DNA from: Chitinophagaceae bacterium UBA2375
Lineage (GTDB): Bacteria > Bacteroidota > Bacteroidia > Chitinophagales > Chitinophagaceae
NCBI GenBank assembly: GCA_002343985.1
Contig: DDTB01000018.1
Coordinates: forward strand, 1 to 63,306
Length of the DNA: 63,306 bases
Reading direction: 5' to 3'
In this document: in pieces, positions 51,572 through 62,100 of the stretch
Layout of the letters: every line of letters begins with the position of its first letter
Numbering within the stretch: the stretch's first letter is position 1
Translations under genes and position numbers: made by a program
The notes under the pieces: model-generated
Database searches by the model: none
The model's input: the letters and a program-made list of their open reading frames with translations, nothing else
What the model was told of the DNA's origin: nothing

Positions 51572-52516
51572 TTAAAAGTTAAATGAAAACTGCCTTTGTT
51601 GGATGACATCAACATTAGGTAAAGAATCAAGTGGACTAGGCTGCTGTACATGCTCAATTTTAGCCACATGAAGGTAGACCATTGTAGTTTTTATATCTGA
51701 ATGACCTAACAGTTGCATTATGCTCAAGATATTGACACCATTTTCTAATAAATGGGTGGCATATGTATGCCTTAGTGTGTGAACATTCATTTGCTTTCGG
51801 ATGCCTGCTAAATATGCGGCTCTTTTTACAGCCCACTGTATGGAGCGCTTACCATATTGCTGATCTACTTCAATTAAGAATTGCGATCTATTTTTGCCTC
51901 TATAGCCATTGAATAACCACTTGTCAGGCTTTTGGAGTAAAAAATATGTCTTCAAAATATCAGTGAGCTTTTTACCCATAGGTATTACCCTATCTTTCCT
52001 GCCTTTAGATTTTCTTACACATAACACCTCCCTATCAAGATCAATATCTTCAATTTTTAAGTTTCGCACCTCGCTTAGTCGTAAACCACAACCATATAAT
52101 AGAGCTAATAGTACTCTGTGTTTAAGCTTATAAGGCCTATTCAAGAGCATGATCACTTCGTCCTTACTAAGTACAACTGGAAGCTTGCGATATTGATGCA
52201 CCGATGGTAGCGCAACTTTTAATGAATTTGTCCCCATTACCTTACAAGCATATCGCAAACTGTAAATAGTGAATTTGAAGTATTGCCTACTCCCTTCAGG
52301 ATTAACTTGCAATTGTTCATACAGATATTGCTCAATCTTGTCTAATGATATTTCAGTAGGAACTTGCTTAAAATACAGGGCTAATCTTGCCAGGTACCTG
52401 CTGTAATTGTTGATCGTACTAATCGATTTATCATCAATAGTCATTTTTCTTTTTACCTTATGATAAAAAATATCGAATCCTTCTACCTGCTGAATGGCTT
52501 GATTTAAAATAGTCAT
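51572..52516 (-). CDS. Lone XerC/D-like tyrosine recombinase
   Basis: 314 residues with a SAM-like N-terminal domain (about 10-105) and a catalytic domain. All active residues are visible: R146 (GCGLRLSE), K169 or K171, H246 and R249 (HTLRHTYATHLL), H272 (LGHSD) and Y281 (VYLHV). It has no arm-binding domain and is of the group often found beside IS91-like transposases or integrons in Bacteroidota, but no transposase or cassette array is visible here. The gene is clearly more AT-rich than its neighbours, which suggests recent gain. It may be a leftover of a mobile element. Confidence 0.88.
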   Translation of the reverse strand: MTILNQAIQQVEGFDIFYHKVKRKMTIDDKSISTINNYSRYLARLALYFKQVPTEISLDKIEQYLYEQLQVNPEGSRQYFKFTIYSLRYACKVMGTNSLKVALPSVHQYRKLPVVLSKDEVIMLLNRPYKLKHRVLLALLYGCGLRLSEVRNLKIEDIDLDREVLCVRKSKGRKDRVIPMGKKLTDILKTYFLLQKPDKWLFNGYRGKNRSQFLIEVDQQYGKRSIQWAVKRAAYLAGIRKQMNVHTLRHTYATHLLENGVNILSIMQLLGHSDIKTTMVYLHVAKIEHVQQPSPLDSLPNVDVIQQRQFSFNF

Positions 52517-52606
52517 AGTGTTTTTTTTCAGAAAGATAAGGCCGGGATGTTGCGTATAGCCTATCCCGTTAGTTGAATTTGCCCACCGGTTTTACACGAT
52601 CTGCAT

Positions 52607-52633
52607 AAAAAAAGCCCCCAATAAAGGGGGCTT
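52607..52633 (-). terminator. Terminator of the T9SS metalloprotease gene
   Basis: A perfect 8-bp stem, AAGCCCCC at 52612-52619 against GGGGGCTT at 52626-52633, with a 6-base loop and a T run on the minus strand, 21 bases past the stop. Confidence 0.88.
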
Positions 52634-52653
52634 GCTATCCAGAAAAAAACAGG

Positions 52654-55600
52654 CTACAGTTTTGTGAATTTCTGTACAACCCTTTTCCTGCCCTGTACTA
52701 TTTCAACCAGGTATTGCCCGGAAGGCAGGCCATCGCCCAGTGACAGCAGACTGTTGGGCATCATCGTTTTTCTTTGCCTGACCGCACCCTGCAGGTCAAT
52801 CACGCGAACTGTTACCATGCTTTGTGCATCGGGGCTTTGCAGTTTCAGGCTAGCCGTCTGCATGGCAGGATTGGGGTACACAAGCGCTGACAGGCCCTCA
52901 ACAGACTGATCCCCCGCTACCGTATTCGATTCGCTGCCTTTTGCAAATTCAGGCGCACAGGCAGGAAGTTTCACGGCAAGAACCCTGGTTGTGCTGCTGC
53001 CGCAATTGTTCTGAGCAACCGCCGTGATATTTCCGGATACGGCTGTTGACGGATATGAAACGGTAATGCTGGTTGTACCCTGGCCGCTTAACAATTGTGC
53101 CCCGCTTGTAACAGGAACCGACCATTGCACGCTCGCCGCGTTTGATGGCATATTGGAAACGGAATATGTATAAACCCTGTTTGGACAAGATTGCGTTTGA
53201 ATCACGTCGATGATGCCGGGTGTAGCCGGATTGAGCGTTGCCAGGTTCAAACTGCGGGGCGTTGTGCTGCTTCCACAACCGTTTACAGCGATGACACTGA
53301 TGGCACCTCCGGCGTATCCGTTCGGGAAATTAAAGCTGACTGTATTGGTTCCCTGCCCTGTAATACCGGTTGCGCCGTTTGGTAACGTCCATGAGTAAGT
53401 TGATACATTTGATTGTAACGGAACAGAGTACGTTGCGGCTGGTGAATTTGTACCTATAAATGCACAAACATTTGTCGGGCCACTGATCAAACCAGGCGTA
53501 GAAGGATTGGCACGGGTGATGGTAAAGCTCCTCGTACCACTGGCTCCGCAATCGTTAACGGCTGTAACCGTAATGGCGCTGGTGCTGAAATTGCTGCTAA
53601 ATAGTACCGTTACCGTTGTATCGTTTACTCCCGGTCCGTTAGGATGCGTGATGGTTGTAGTTCCTGCTTGCCCGGTCCAGATATAGCTGGTAGCGGCAGT
53701 CACTTTGGGTATGGTAAATGTGATGGGCTGATTGGTTTCCAGGCTCAGGCACACATTGTTGCCTGATGCATTGATGGCAGCCGGTGTAGAAGGGAATTGC
53801 ACCAAAGGATAGAATATAGCCAGTGGGCTTGTGTAGCAAGCGTTTGAAGCGATGACCCTGATTTGCTTATTTGCCTGTGTGGCAAAAGCGGCATTAAAGG
53901 TCACTGTAAGGTTTGCCGTTCCCTGCCCGGATACCAGGTTAACATTTGCCGGTAACGTCCAGTTGTACGTAGTTGCCCCATTAGAAAAAGCCGTGTAGGT
54001 CACTTGTTGTCCATTACCGAGGAACGGACAAACATTGGTTGGGCCTGATACGACAGGTGCAGACAATGGTGAAAGCGCCACAAAGCTTGCGCTAATTGTA
54101 TGATCAGCATTGATATTTGAAAAAGTATATGAACTGACCGGCCCTTGCGAAACGCCATCTACCAATACATCCTGTATGCTGAAACAAGCATTAGGTGTTA
54201 TGGTATATGTTCTGTTTTGGCCTGAACAATTGACAGCTGTGCCCGGAAAACTTATTGTTCCACCGGCTGTAGCAGTTGCAATTATTCTATATGCCGGCGA
54301 TACATTGAAGGTCCTGACAACATCACTGGTACCGCAACCTGAAACTGTTACGCTAACGGTCATGGCAGTGAACTGATCGATGATGCTTATGAGCACATTT
54401 GGGGTACCTTGCCCGGAAAAAACCGAACCACCCGAAACCGACCATTGGTAATTATTTGCACCTGAAACCGCTGGGATTTGATAATTTTCAAAACTGCCAC
54501 TAAATAATCCACAAACAGAAGGGTTGCCACTGATATTTTCAACCACTAGTGGGGGTGCAGATTTACTTACTGGAAGGGTCCTGGTGACGGGTTGGGAACC
54601 ACAACCATCAATTGATACCGAAATGTCACCTGCATTGAAATTGCTGTTGAAAAGCACCTGGATATTATTGGTACCCTGGCCAGATACTATGGATGCATTG
54701 GCAGGCACAGTCCATTGGAAATTGCTGGCACCGGTTGCGGTGATGGAGTAATTTGCCGTGTTGTTCAGTATGGAACAAATATTTGTTGGGCCTGTAATAT
54801 CATCATCAATCACACATTCTTCCTGGGCAAAATACACCGCGAAGTCCTGTGTTTGTGAGTTGGCATAAATAGCGCAACCATTGGTGGAAGGAAGGTCGCA
54901 GGCCACAGCAATGATGCGCAAGCGCAACCATGTATTTTTCACAGGCACGCTCGAAGGAGTGGTGATGCTGAACTGGTTGGGGCCCTGGAAACAATTCGGC
55001 CCGGTGAATACGGCTTCATTCGCATCCAGGAAATCGCCATCATTATTATAATCAATAAAGAGTTCAAATTTATTGGAGATATTGTAAGTGGGCAATTGCA
55101 GGAAACCGACAGTAATATTTACTGGATACGTTGTGCCCTCCAGTAACCTGGTATTTTTTGTGCATGAAAAATTTTCATACCTGTTGCTTCCCCCTATGAA
55201 ATAAAAATCATTTTGATGGTTGATATCCGCCAGTTTGAATGCAAAGAGTACCGGCGTTTGGCTATTGCCCGTAATGGAAGTACGGCAAGCTGTAATGGGT
55301 GTGTTTGCCACAAATACTTCTTTTGTGATACTGGTCGATCCAAATGCGTTGGTAACTGTAAGGGTAGCAGATTTGGGGCCTTGTGTGGCATAGGTTACTA
55401 CAGGACTGATGGCAGTTGATGTGGATGGGTTACCATCGGGAAAACTCCAGACGCGGCTGGTAACTTCACCTACGCTATAATCAGTAAATGTAATGCTTGA
55501 TCCGGTACAAATATTTTTAACAGATGGGTTGAATTGCGCAATAGGCAATTCGGCATTGCAGGTGGAAAAACAGTTGCCTCCACCAATTGTGAGGAAATTG

Positions 55601-56811
55601 GAAATCTGAGCCAGGCTTCCACTGCTGAATGTGGTTGCCGGAGGGTTTTGTATAGAGGCAGCCATAATAAACCCGCCACCTGCATCATGTTGCGCATTCA
55701 GGTTATGCCCTGTTTCATGCGCAATCAAAGAAGCCAGCGTTAATGATGAACTGGAAAAGTCCTGGTCAATCTGGTACCTATTACTTGTACATGTGGTACC
55801 AACCCAAGCCAAACCTACCGTTGATCCATCAAAATCCCGGCCAGACCAGAGTAAGCCAATATCATACGTAAACCCAAAATTTCCTGCCTGGCCCCAGTTC
55901 GTGAAATTTTGCAGGATAACTGAAGGATCGGTTCCGTTATATGAGGGCGATAAAGGATTCGTGGCGGATGATGCTGCCACAAACTGTCCTTTTATTTTAA
56001 ACTCAAGGTATTGCGTACCAAATTGCGCGTTGGCATACATGCCGTTCATAATATTCAAAATGCCAATATTTCGTTCCTGCAGGTTGTCCACACTTATATA
56101 TTTTTCCAGCATGAGGTGGTCTGAAGCGATGGCCATTTCAACCATACGGCAGGTACCGGTTGCATCCTGTGGGTTTCCCGTTTCCTTACTAAAGTCGTAC
56201 TGAGCCAGTTTTTGATGAGCCTCCGTTACTCCACAACTGATGCCTGATTGAGGTATGACATCACCGGCTTCGTATACTATGAATGTGTTTGGATTTGCCC
56301 CCTTTAAAATGTATTGTAAGGGTTCAATAAAGTACTTTTTATCCCCTGATTGGATAAATCCAAAAATGATATTATTTGTCAGTGTCAGGTAAACCCGGCT
56401 ATCCGCCTGTTGTTCCAGCATACCTGTAAAAGTGATGCCGCCGGGCCCGGAATAAGTTTTTTTCCCAGATTCATCCGCCAATACCAGTTTGTAGTCAGCA
56501 GCAATGATGTCGTGCTTATAGATATTGAGGGGGAATTTTGGATAGCCTTCAAAGTCAAGGATAATATCGCTGAACCCTTTCCCGGTTTTTTCGGTATAAG
56601 ACTTAATCTCAGCCGGATTGATATTAAACAGGCTGTGTTTATAAAATATCTTGGTTAATGAAGGTGCCGGCAAATTATCTTGTTTCGCCGGTTTCACATA
56701 CAATTGCGCAAATGATTGCGACGGCATGCAAAGTGAACAAACCAGGATGAGGATGGAAAAGCAATAGACAAATGAGCTATTGATTCTTTTGTGTAAGTTG
56801 ACGTTGAGCAT
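52654..56811 (-). CDS. Secreted M12B-type metalloprotease with T9SS sorting domain
   Basis: 1385 residues. A signal peptide (about 12-36, ending SFAQ) is followed by a propeptide-like part and a reprolysin-like zinc protease with HETGHNLNAQHD (H365, E366, H369, H375). Next come a PKD domain (about 428-500), a GEVED-type domain with FIDYNNDGDFLDANEAVF, and six PKD/Ig-like repeats, most of which share an SGQGT core and a CG near their end. The C-terminal 80 residues are a T9SS type A sorting domain (LVYPNPAMQTASLKLQS ... GQYLVEIVQGRKRVVQKFTKL). It should cross the outer membrane by T9SS and be released or bound to the surface. A 43-residue membrane protein gene lies upstream in the same direction. 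Confidence 0.92.
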   Translation of the reverse strand: MLNVNLHKRINSSFVYCFSILILVCSLCMPSQSFAQLYVKPAKQDNLPAPSLTKIFYKHSLFNINPAEIKSYTEKTGKGFSDIILDFEGYPKFPLNIYKHDIIAADYKLVLADESGKKTYSGPGGITFTGMLEQQADSRVYLTLTNNIIFGFIQSGDKKYFIEPLQYILKGANPNTFIVYEAGDVIPQSGISCGVTEAHQKLAQYDFSKETGNPQDATGTCRMVEMAIASDHLMLEKYISVDNLQERNIGILNIMNGMYANAQFGTQYLEFKIKGQFVAASSATNPLSPSYNGTDPSVILQNFTNWGQAGNFGFTYDIGLLWSGRDFDGSTVGLAWVGTTCTSNRYQIDQDFSSSSLTLASLIAHETGHNLNAQHDAGGGFIMAASIQNPPATTFSSGSLAQISNFLTIGGGNCFSTCNAELPIAQFNPSVKNICTGSSITFTDYSVGEVTSRVWSFPDGNPSTSTAISPVVTYATQGPKSATLTVTNAFGSTSITKEVFVANTPITACRTSITGNSQTPVLFAFKLADINHQNDFYFIGGSNRYENFSCTKNTRLLEGTTYPVNITVGFLQLPTYNISNKFELFIDYNNDGDFLDANEAVFTGPNCFQGPNQFSITTPSSVPVKNTWLRLRIIAVACDLPSTNGCAIYANSQTQDFAVYFAQEECVIDDDITGPTNICSILNNTANYSITATGASNFQWTVPANASIVSGQGTNNIQVLFNSNFNAGDISVSIDGCGSQPVTRTLPVSKSAPPLVVENISGNPSVCGLFSGSFENYQIPAVSGANNYQWSVSGGSVFSGQGTPNVLISIIDQFTAMTVSVTVSGCGTSDVVRTFNVSPAYRIIATATAGGTISFPGTAVNCSGQNRTYTITPNACFSIQDVLVDGVSQGPVSSYTFSNINADHTISASFVALSPLSAPVVSGPTNVCPFLGNGQQVTYTAFSNGATTYNWTLPANVNLVSGQGTANLTVTFNAAFATQANKQIRVIASNACYTSPLAIFYPLVQFPSTPAAINASGNNVCLSLETNQPITFTIPKVTAATSYIWTGQAGTTTITHPNGPGVNDTTVTVLFSSNFSTSAITVTAVNDCGASGTRSFTITRANPSTPGLISGPTNVCAFIGTNSPAATYSVPLQSNVSTYSWTLPNGATGITGQGTNTVSFNFPNGYAGGAISVIAVNGCGSSTTPRSLNLATLNPATPGIIDVIQTQSCPNRVYTYSVSNMPSNAASVQWSVPVTSGAQLLSGQGTTSITVSYPSTAVSGNITAVAQNNCGSSTTRVLAVKLPACAPEFAKGSESNTVAGDQSVEGLSALVYPNPAMQTASLKLQSPDAQSMVTVRVIDLQGAVRQRKTMMPNSLLSLGDGLPSGQYLVEIVQGRKRVVQKFTKL

Positions 56812-56862
56812 ATGATTGTTTTGGTAGATGATAAAAAATAAAAAAGACCCAGGTCTTATACT

Positions 56863-56994
56863 TTAGCCGGAGCGGCTCCTCCTGATTTCCTCATCGATGG
56901 CCCTGGCTTTTTGTTGATAGTAAATGTAAACAACCCCGATGGCTACAATAGCCATGATGATTACCAGATATAAAGAGTAATTCTTTTTTGACAT
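56863..56994 (-). CDS. 43-residue membrane protein upstream of the protease
   Basis: A short frame from ATG 56994 to TAA 56865-56863. It encodes a positively charged start (MSKKN), one membrane helix (YSLYLVIIMAIVAIGVVYIY) and a charged tail (QQKARAIDEEIRRSRSG). The layout is that of a small single-pass protein with its C-terminus probably in the cytoplasm. It lies 51 bases before the protease gene on the same strand, which suggests one transcript. No homologue is recognised and no clear ribosome site is seen; the reading frame is the main evidence. Confidence 0.55.
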   Translation of the reverse strand: MSKKNYSLYLVIIMAIVAIGVVYIYYQQKARAIDEEIRRSRSG

Positions 56995-57172
56995 TGAATC
57001 CTGAACAAAAAATTGAGCAATGAATATAGTTTATGACATTGCTGAATCCCTTTTTTTGCCATGACAAATGGCTGACGCAGGCAGGACAAATACCGGACAA
57101 CTTATGCTATTGATTGCAAATCAATAAATTATATTTTTTTATTTATATTTACTTATTGCTTTTTGAATCTGT

Positions 57173-58954
57173 ATGAGGATTTTTATTTTGCTGTTTCTGA
57201 TTGTATTGCAGGGTTCCAGTGCCTTCAGCCAAAACGAAAGTATTGATGCTAAGGAATGGGCCCGTAAGCTCATGGACGCGGATGATGGAAAAAACCTGGC
57301 TGCAAGAAATCTCATCATGTTGCTTCAACAAGATTTCCCTCCGAAGCATTCCATACAGGGGTCAGCATTTCCCGAGAGTTTTAAATTGATGAGGAAACTC
57401 ATTGAAGACATAGAAAAATACGCGGATACCACTAACCCCTATTTTAGTGCCAGGTATAAATGCATAGTAAGCACCGCCCTCAGCTATGAAAACCATATGA
57501 GCAAAGCTGTTCCTTCGAACAAGGAAAAGGTGTTGGCTTTGTTAAATGACGCGATAGACAAGGCTTATGAAATCAATGACGAATTATTGATCGCCTATGT
57601 CAGCCAGGTCAATTTTGCCTTGATGAAGTTTTATGACGAGTTTCCATTGGCTGTGGCATATGGGATTTACAGTGCAGAGTTGTATGAAAAGAATTCCGGG
57701 TTTGAGGAATTTACCGAATATGAGTACCTGAGTGAACTGATGTTCCGGGTCAGGGAATATGATATGTGCATTGCTTATTGTAAAAAATGGCTGGATATGC
57801 AGCCAAAGGGCCAGCCAGACGAGCTCAAAAAAATGTTTACTCTAAACACACTGGCCTTAGCTTATCACAGGCAATCAAAGCATGATTCAGCATTGTTTTA
57901 TTACCAGGAGGCGCTTAAATCGGCACATACAATAAACCGTAAAGACTGGGATGGCATTATAAAAGGTAATATTGGCCAGGTATTTTACCTAACCAAGCAA
58001 TATGATACGGCTATACAACTACTGGAATATGATTACCGAACAAGCCTTAAACACGCCTATTATGATAATGCCGCGAATTCGTTGCAATGGTCTGCCCGGG
58101 CCCATTCCGCAAGGGGTGACCATGGCATAGCCCTTGAAAAGATCCGGGAAGCTTTTAGGTTGATCAAACGTATTCCAGACCAGGGTTACCTGCAAAACAT
58201 TTATTTTGGCGCGATTGACATTTATAAACTGAATGGGATCTATGACAGCGCCCTGCATTTCGCGGGTTTATATCAAAACCTGCATGACAGCATTGAAAAA
58301 AAGATTAACCTGAGCAGTATCGAGTTATCGAAAGTTCGTATGAATGAAATGGGTAACCTGTATAATATCCGGAAGCTGCAACTGGAAAAGAAAACCCAAA
58401 AAAATCAGCGAAATTTTGCCATAGCCGGTATCATTTTTTTAACTGTGCTGGGCATCATGCTGATCAACCGGCAGCGGCAGAAGCACAAACAAAAGCAGGC
58501 ATTGCTGGAGCAGGAGAAAGAGCATATTGAACTCGAGATCGCGTCGGCTCAGGAGCAATTAAGCATGTTTACCCAGAGCATCCAGGAAAAAAGTAATTTG
58601 ATTGAGCGGTTGGAGCAACAGATGTCGGAAAACAAATCATCTGCATTGCAACAGGAGATGCTGAATGAGATCAGTGAGATTACAATTTTAACCGAGGAGG
58701 ACTGGGATAAGTTTAAAAGGTTGTTTGAAAAAATTTATCCTTTGTTTTTTGAGCGGTTAAAAGCCAAAGCCCCGGATATCACGATGGCTGAACAAAGAAT
58801 GGCGGCTTTGACCAGGCTGCACCTGACCGCAAGGCAAATGGCTGCGATGCTGGGTATATCTGTGGATAGTGTCCACAAAAGCCGGCAGCGCCTTCGTCAA
58901 AGATTCGGTATCAATACTGACGTCAGCCTGGATGAGTTTATTACCCAGATTTGA
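57173..58954 (+). CDS. TPR-membrane-HTH regulator (LuxR-like)
   Basis: 593 residues. A signal peptide (MRIFILLFLIVLQGSSAFSQ) is followed by about 380 residues of TPR-like helices outside the inner membrane, one membrane helix (FAIAGIIFLTVLGIMLI, about 418-434), a coiled coil rich in Q, E and L (about 440-495), and a cytoplasmic C-terminal HTH of LuxR/GerE type (LTARQMAAMLGISVDSVHKS). Such one-chain regulators are common in Bacteroidota: they sense through the TPR part and bind DNA inside. It is divergent from the protease gene set, with a 178-base gap that could hold shared control sites. Its targets are unknown. Confidence 0.88.
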   Translation: MRIFILLFLIVLQGSSAFSQNESIDAKEWARKLMDADDGKNLAARNLIMLLQQDFPPKHSIQGSAFPESFKLMRKLIEDIEKYADTTNPYFSARYKCIVSTALSYENHMSKAVPSNKEKVLALLNDAIDKAYEINDELLIAYVSQVNFALMKFYDEFPLAVAYGIYSAELYEKNSGFEEFTEYEYLSELMFRVREYDMCIAYCKKWLDMQPKGQPDELKKMFTLNTLALAYHRQSKHDSALFYYQEALKSAHTINRKDWDGIIKGNIGQVFYLTKQYDTAIQLLEYDYRTSLKHAYYDNAANSLQWSARAHSARGDHGIALEKIREAFRLIKRIPDQGYLQNIYFGAIDIYKLNGIYDSALHFAGLYQNLHDSIEKKINLSSIELSKVRMNEMGNLYNIRKLQLEKKTQKNQRNFAIAGIIFLTVLGIMLINRQRQKHKQKQALLEQEKEHIELEIASAQEQLSMFTQSIQEKSNLIERLEQQMSENKSSALQQEMLNEISEITILTEEDWDKFKRLFEKIYPLFFERLKAKAPDITMAEQRMAALTRLHLTARQMAAMLGISVDSVHKSRQRLRQRFGINTDVSLDEFITQI

Positions 58955-59187
58955 TTTCGCGCACTGCGATATGTAATGCGGTTTGCTTGTGCATGCAAGG
59001 AGGAAAGCTGTTTGCAGAACAAGAAGTAAACCTGGTGAAGGCTGGTTCACATGCAGCAAGACTTAGATTGCAGCAAAAAAAGGGTCTGAAAAAATTAAAA
59101 TAATGATAATCAACTTATAATACTACTCCATTTGGATTATATGTGATCCATGTAATTTTTGGTACATTTCACGAGTAAAGAACAGAC

Positions 59188-62100
59188 ATGTACCTGCTGC
59201 AAATAAGATGGATTTATCGGGTAGTGAGCGCCATTTTATTCACTTGTGTACTGCCTGCCCATGCTCATGCGCAAACGCCCACAAACGGTGATTTTCGTAC
59301 GCGGGCGAGCGGCAACTGGAATACGCTGAGTACATGGCAGGTACGGAGTGCAGGCAGTTGGGTCAACGCGGTATCACTTCCCTCAACAACCTCAAATGTA
59401 TATATTCAAAACGGCCATTTTGTTACGCTGACAACTACCGGAAATTGCCGCGACTTACATATATATACTTTAGCCGGACAATTAGATTGTGATGGCTCTT
59501 TAAATATTTATGGAAAATTGCGCAGGTATACTGGTACTGTGGTCACCAGTACCAGTGATGGCGTATTTTACAGCAGCCAGGCAAATGGCGCCACCAGCAA
59601 CACAGTCATCAGTGGCAATCAAAATATTGCTACCGGTATTTTTTTCAGGGGCACCACGCGTAATATCATACAAACAGGTGAATGGGGTGTGCCCGGCGGT
59701 ATACAACCTATCATACATATTGCTATGAATGCCGGCAATATAGCTACCGCGCAATCTCCTTTTTACACAAATTTTCTCAGAATAACCAGTGGTACTTTGA
59801 ATATGGGCACAAACTCAATTTTTCTCGTTTCAGGGCCAGGTGGAAATGGTACCATTACTGTTGCGGCAGGAGCAACTTTGCAAACTGCCAACACAGGAAC
59901 AGCCAATAACAACTGTATTTTAACCGATTTAACAGGCAATCCTCCTTACCAGTTTTACTTGTACGGAACACTCAGGTTAATGGGCGCCACGCCTCATATT
60001 CGCATAGAGAATTTCACACAATATGATGGAAGTACCATAGAATACGGCGCATCCGGTGCGCAAAACTTTTTGCAATTAAGTTATCCCGCGCTGAACCCAT
60101 TGAACAATTACAGGAACCTTGTTTTGTCCGGTTCCGGCAACAAAACACCATCTGCAAATTTTATTGTAAAAGAGGATATCAGCATCAACGGTTCCGCAGT
60201 ATTGGTGATGGGTGCCAGAACAGCAACGATTACCGGCAATTGGACAAGTTATGGCGCTGCCGGCCTGAATGAAGGGACAAGCACCATTGTCTTTGACAGC
60301 ACCGGGGCTCAAACCATTAACACAACCGGAGGGGAAAATTTCTATGTCCTGAGAAAAAATAATACCGGCACGCTTACGTTCAACAGCAATGTGGCCATTG
60401 TAGCCGGAGGGAATCTTAACCTATCTTCAGGAACCATCAATGCGGGGACAAATGCATTTACAGGTACCACCACATCGGCATTAAATATGTCGGGCGGTAC
60501 TTTACGGTTGGCCAGGCTTAACGTAACACTTCCTGAGTTCAGTATCGCAAATTATAACATTACGGGAGGAACGATTGTGCTCGACGGAGCCGGAACACAA
60601 ACATTAAGGGGTGCGCGTGATTACAGGAACCTTACATTTTCCGTAAGTGGCACTAAAGGGATTACTTCAGCCATAAACAACATTACAGGCACCATAACCG
60701 TCGCTAATTCGGTGGTACTGGATGTAACCAATCATACCATGGGTGGAACGGGGACCAACCTGACTATGACAGGCAGTTCGGTTTACAAAACGGCCGGATC
60801 CTCACAAGTAAAACCGGATGCAGCCGGAACATATTCCCTCGGAGCAGGAACAACTATTGAGTTTACCAACAATCTCACGGGTTTAGAAAGTATCCGTTTG
60901 ACTGGCGCCAGCACTGTAAATTATTATCATATTGTGGTTTCCGGCACTTCCGTAGGCACATCGACATTGGCAACCGGTATCCGATTCCAGAATGGAGGTA
61001 CATTTACCGTTAAATCCGGTGCCACATTTAAGCATATCAATACGTCTGGGTTTTCAGGCACAACTACTACATCCATCAGCAGCGTAAATAATCCTTCCAT
61101 TATCCTGGAAGCAGGAAGTACCATTGAGTATAACGGCACGAACCAAACAATATCGAACCAAGTATTAAGTAGTCCCTCAGATGCGCATTATCAACACCTC
61201 AAACTCAGTAATTCGGGCAACAAGACAGCTCCAGCCGGAACATTGGCAATCAAAGGGGATTTACTGAAAGAAGGGCCGGCCGTTTTTTTGCATAATTCTG
61301 GAACAGTGGTCATGAACGGAATAGTCGCCCAGCAATACCTGTCGGAATTCCCGTTTATGGCTTTTTACAGTTTCAGTAATAACAACACTGCAAATCTTTC
61401 CATTAACAGTGAGATGAGCATTGAAAAAGAACTGGGCATAGGCCCTAATGCCGTGTTGAGCCTGTTGAATAATGGACATATCATTCTATTGTCAGGCTTG
61501 TCATCAACAGCCAATGTGGGCATCATTCCATCAACAGCTACAATCAATTATTCCGGTAATGGCCGATTCAGTGTGTACAGGTATATTGCCACGGGGCCAA
61601 GCCCGAATCATGGAAAGTCATGGCAATTCCTGTCTGTAGCCACCAATGGCACACAAACCATTAACCAGGCCTGGCAGGACACCGCAACTTCGTCTAACCA
61701 AAGCCGTTATAGCGGGTATGGCACTCAAATTACCAGTAATATATTTCCGCTTCCATCGCAATTTGACGTCTATACATCCACTGGCCCCAGCATGAAAACG
61801 TATGTATCTGCGGCCAATAACTGGGCATCTGTCCCCAATACCACAGCCACACCTATATATAACCCGCGTGGGTACATGGTATTTGTGAGGGGCGACCGGA
61901 CGGTAACCACATATAACGCATCGGCCAACCCCACCATCCTGCGCAGCAGCGGTCCGATCCACTGGCCGGTTTCTAATCCACCGCCTGTTAGCTTAGTGGC
62001 TGCCGACAAATTCGAATCCATTGGTAATCCGTATGCATCAGCCATTGATTTTTCCAATGATGCCGGTGTAGTCAAGTCCGCGTCTATCCAGAAAATATTT

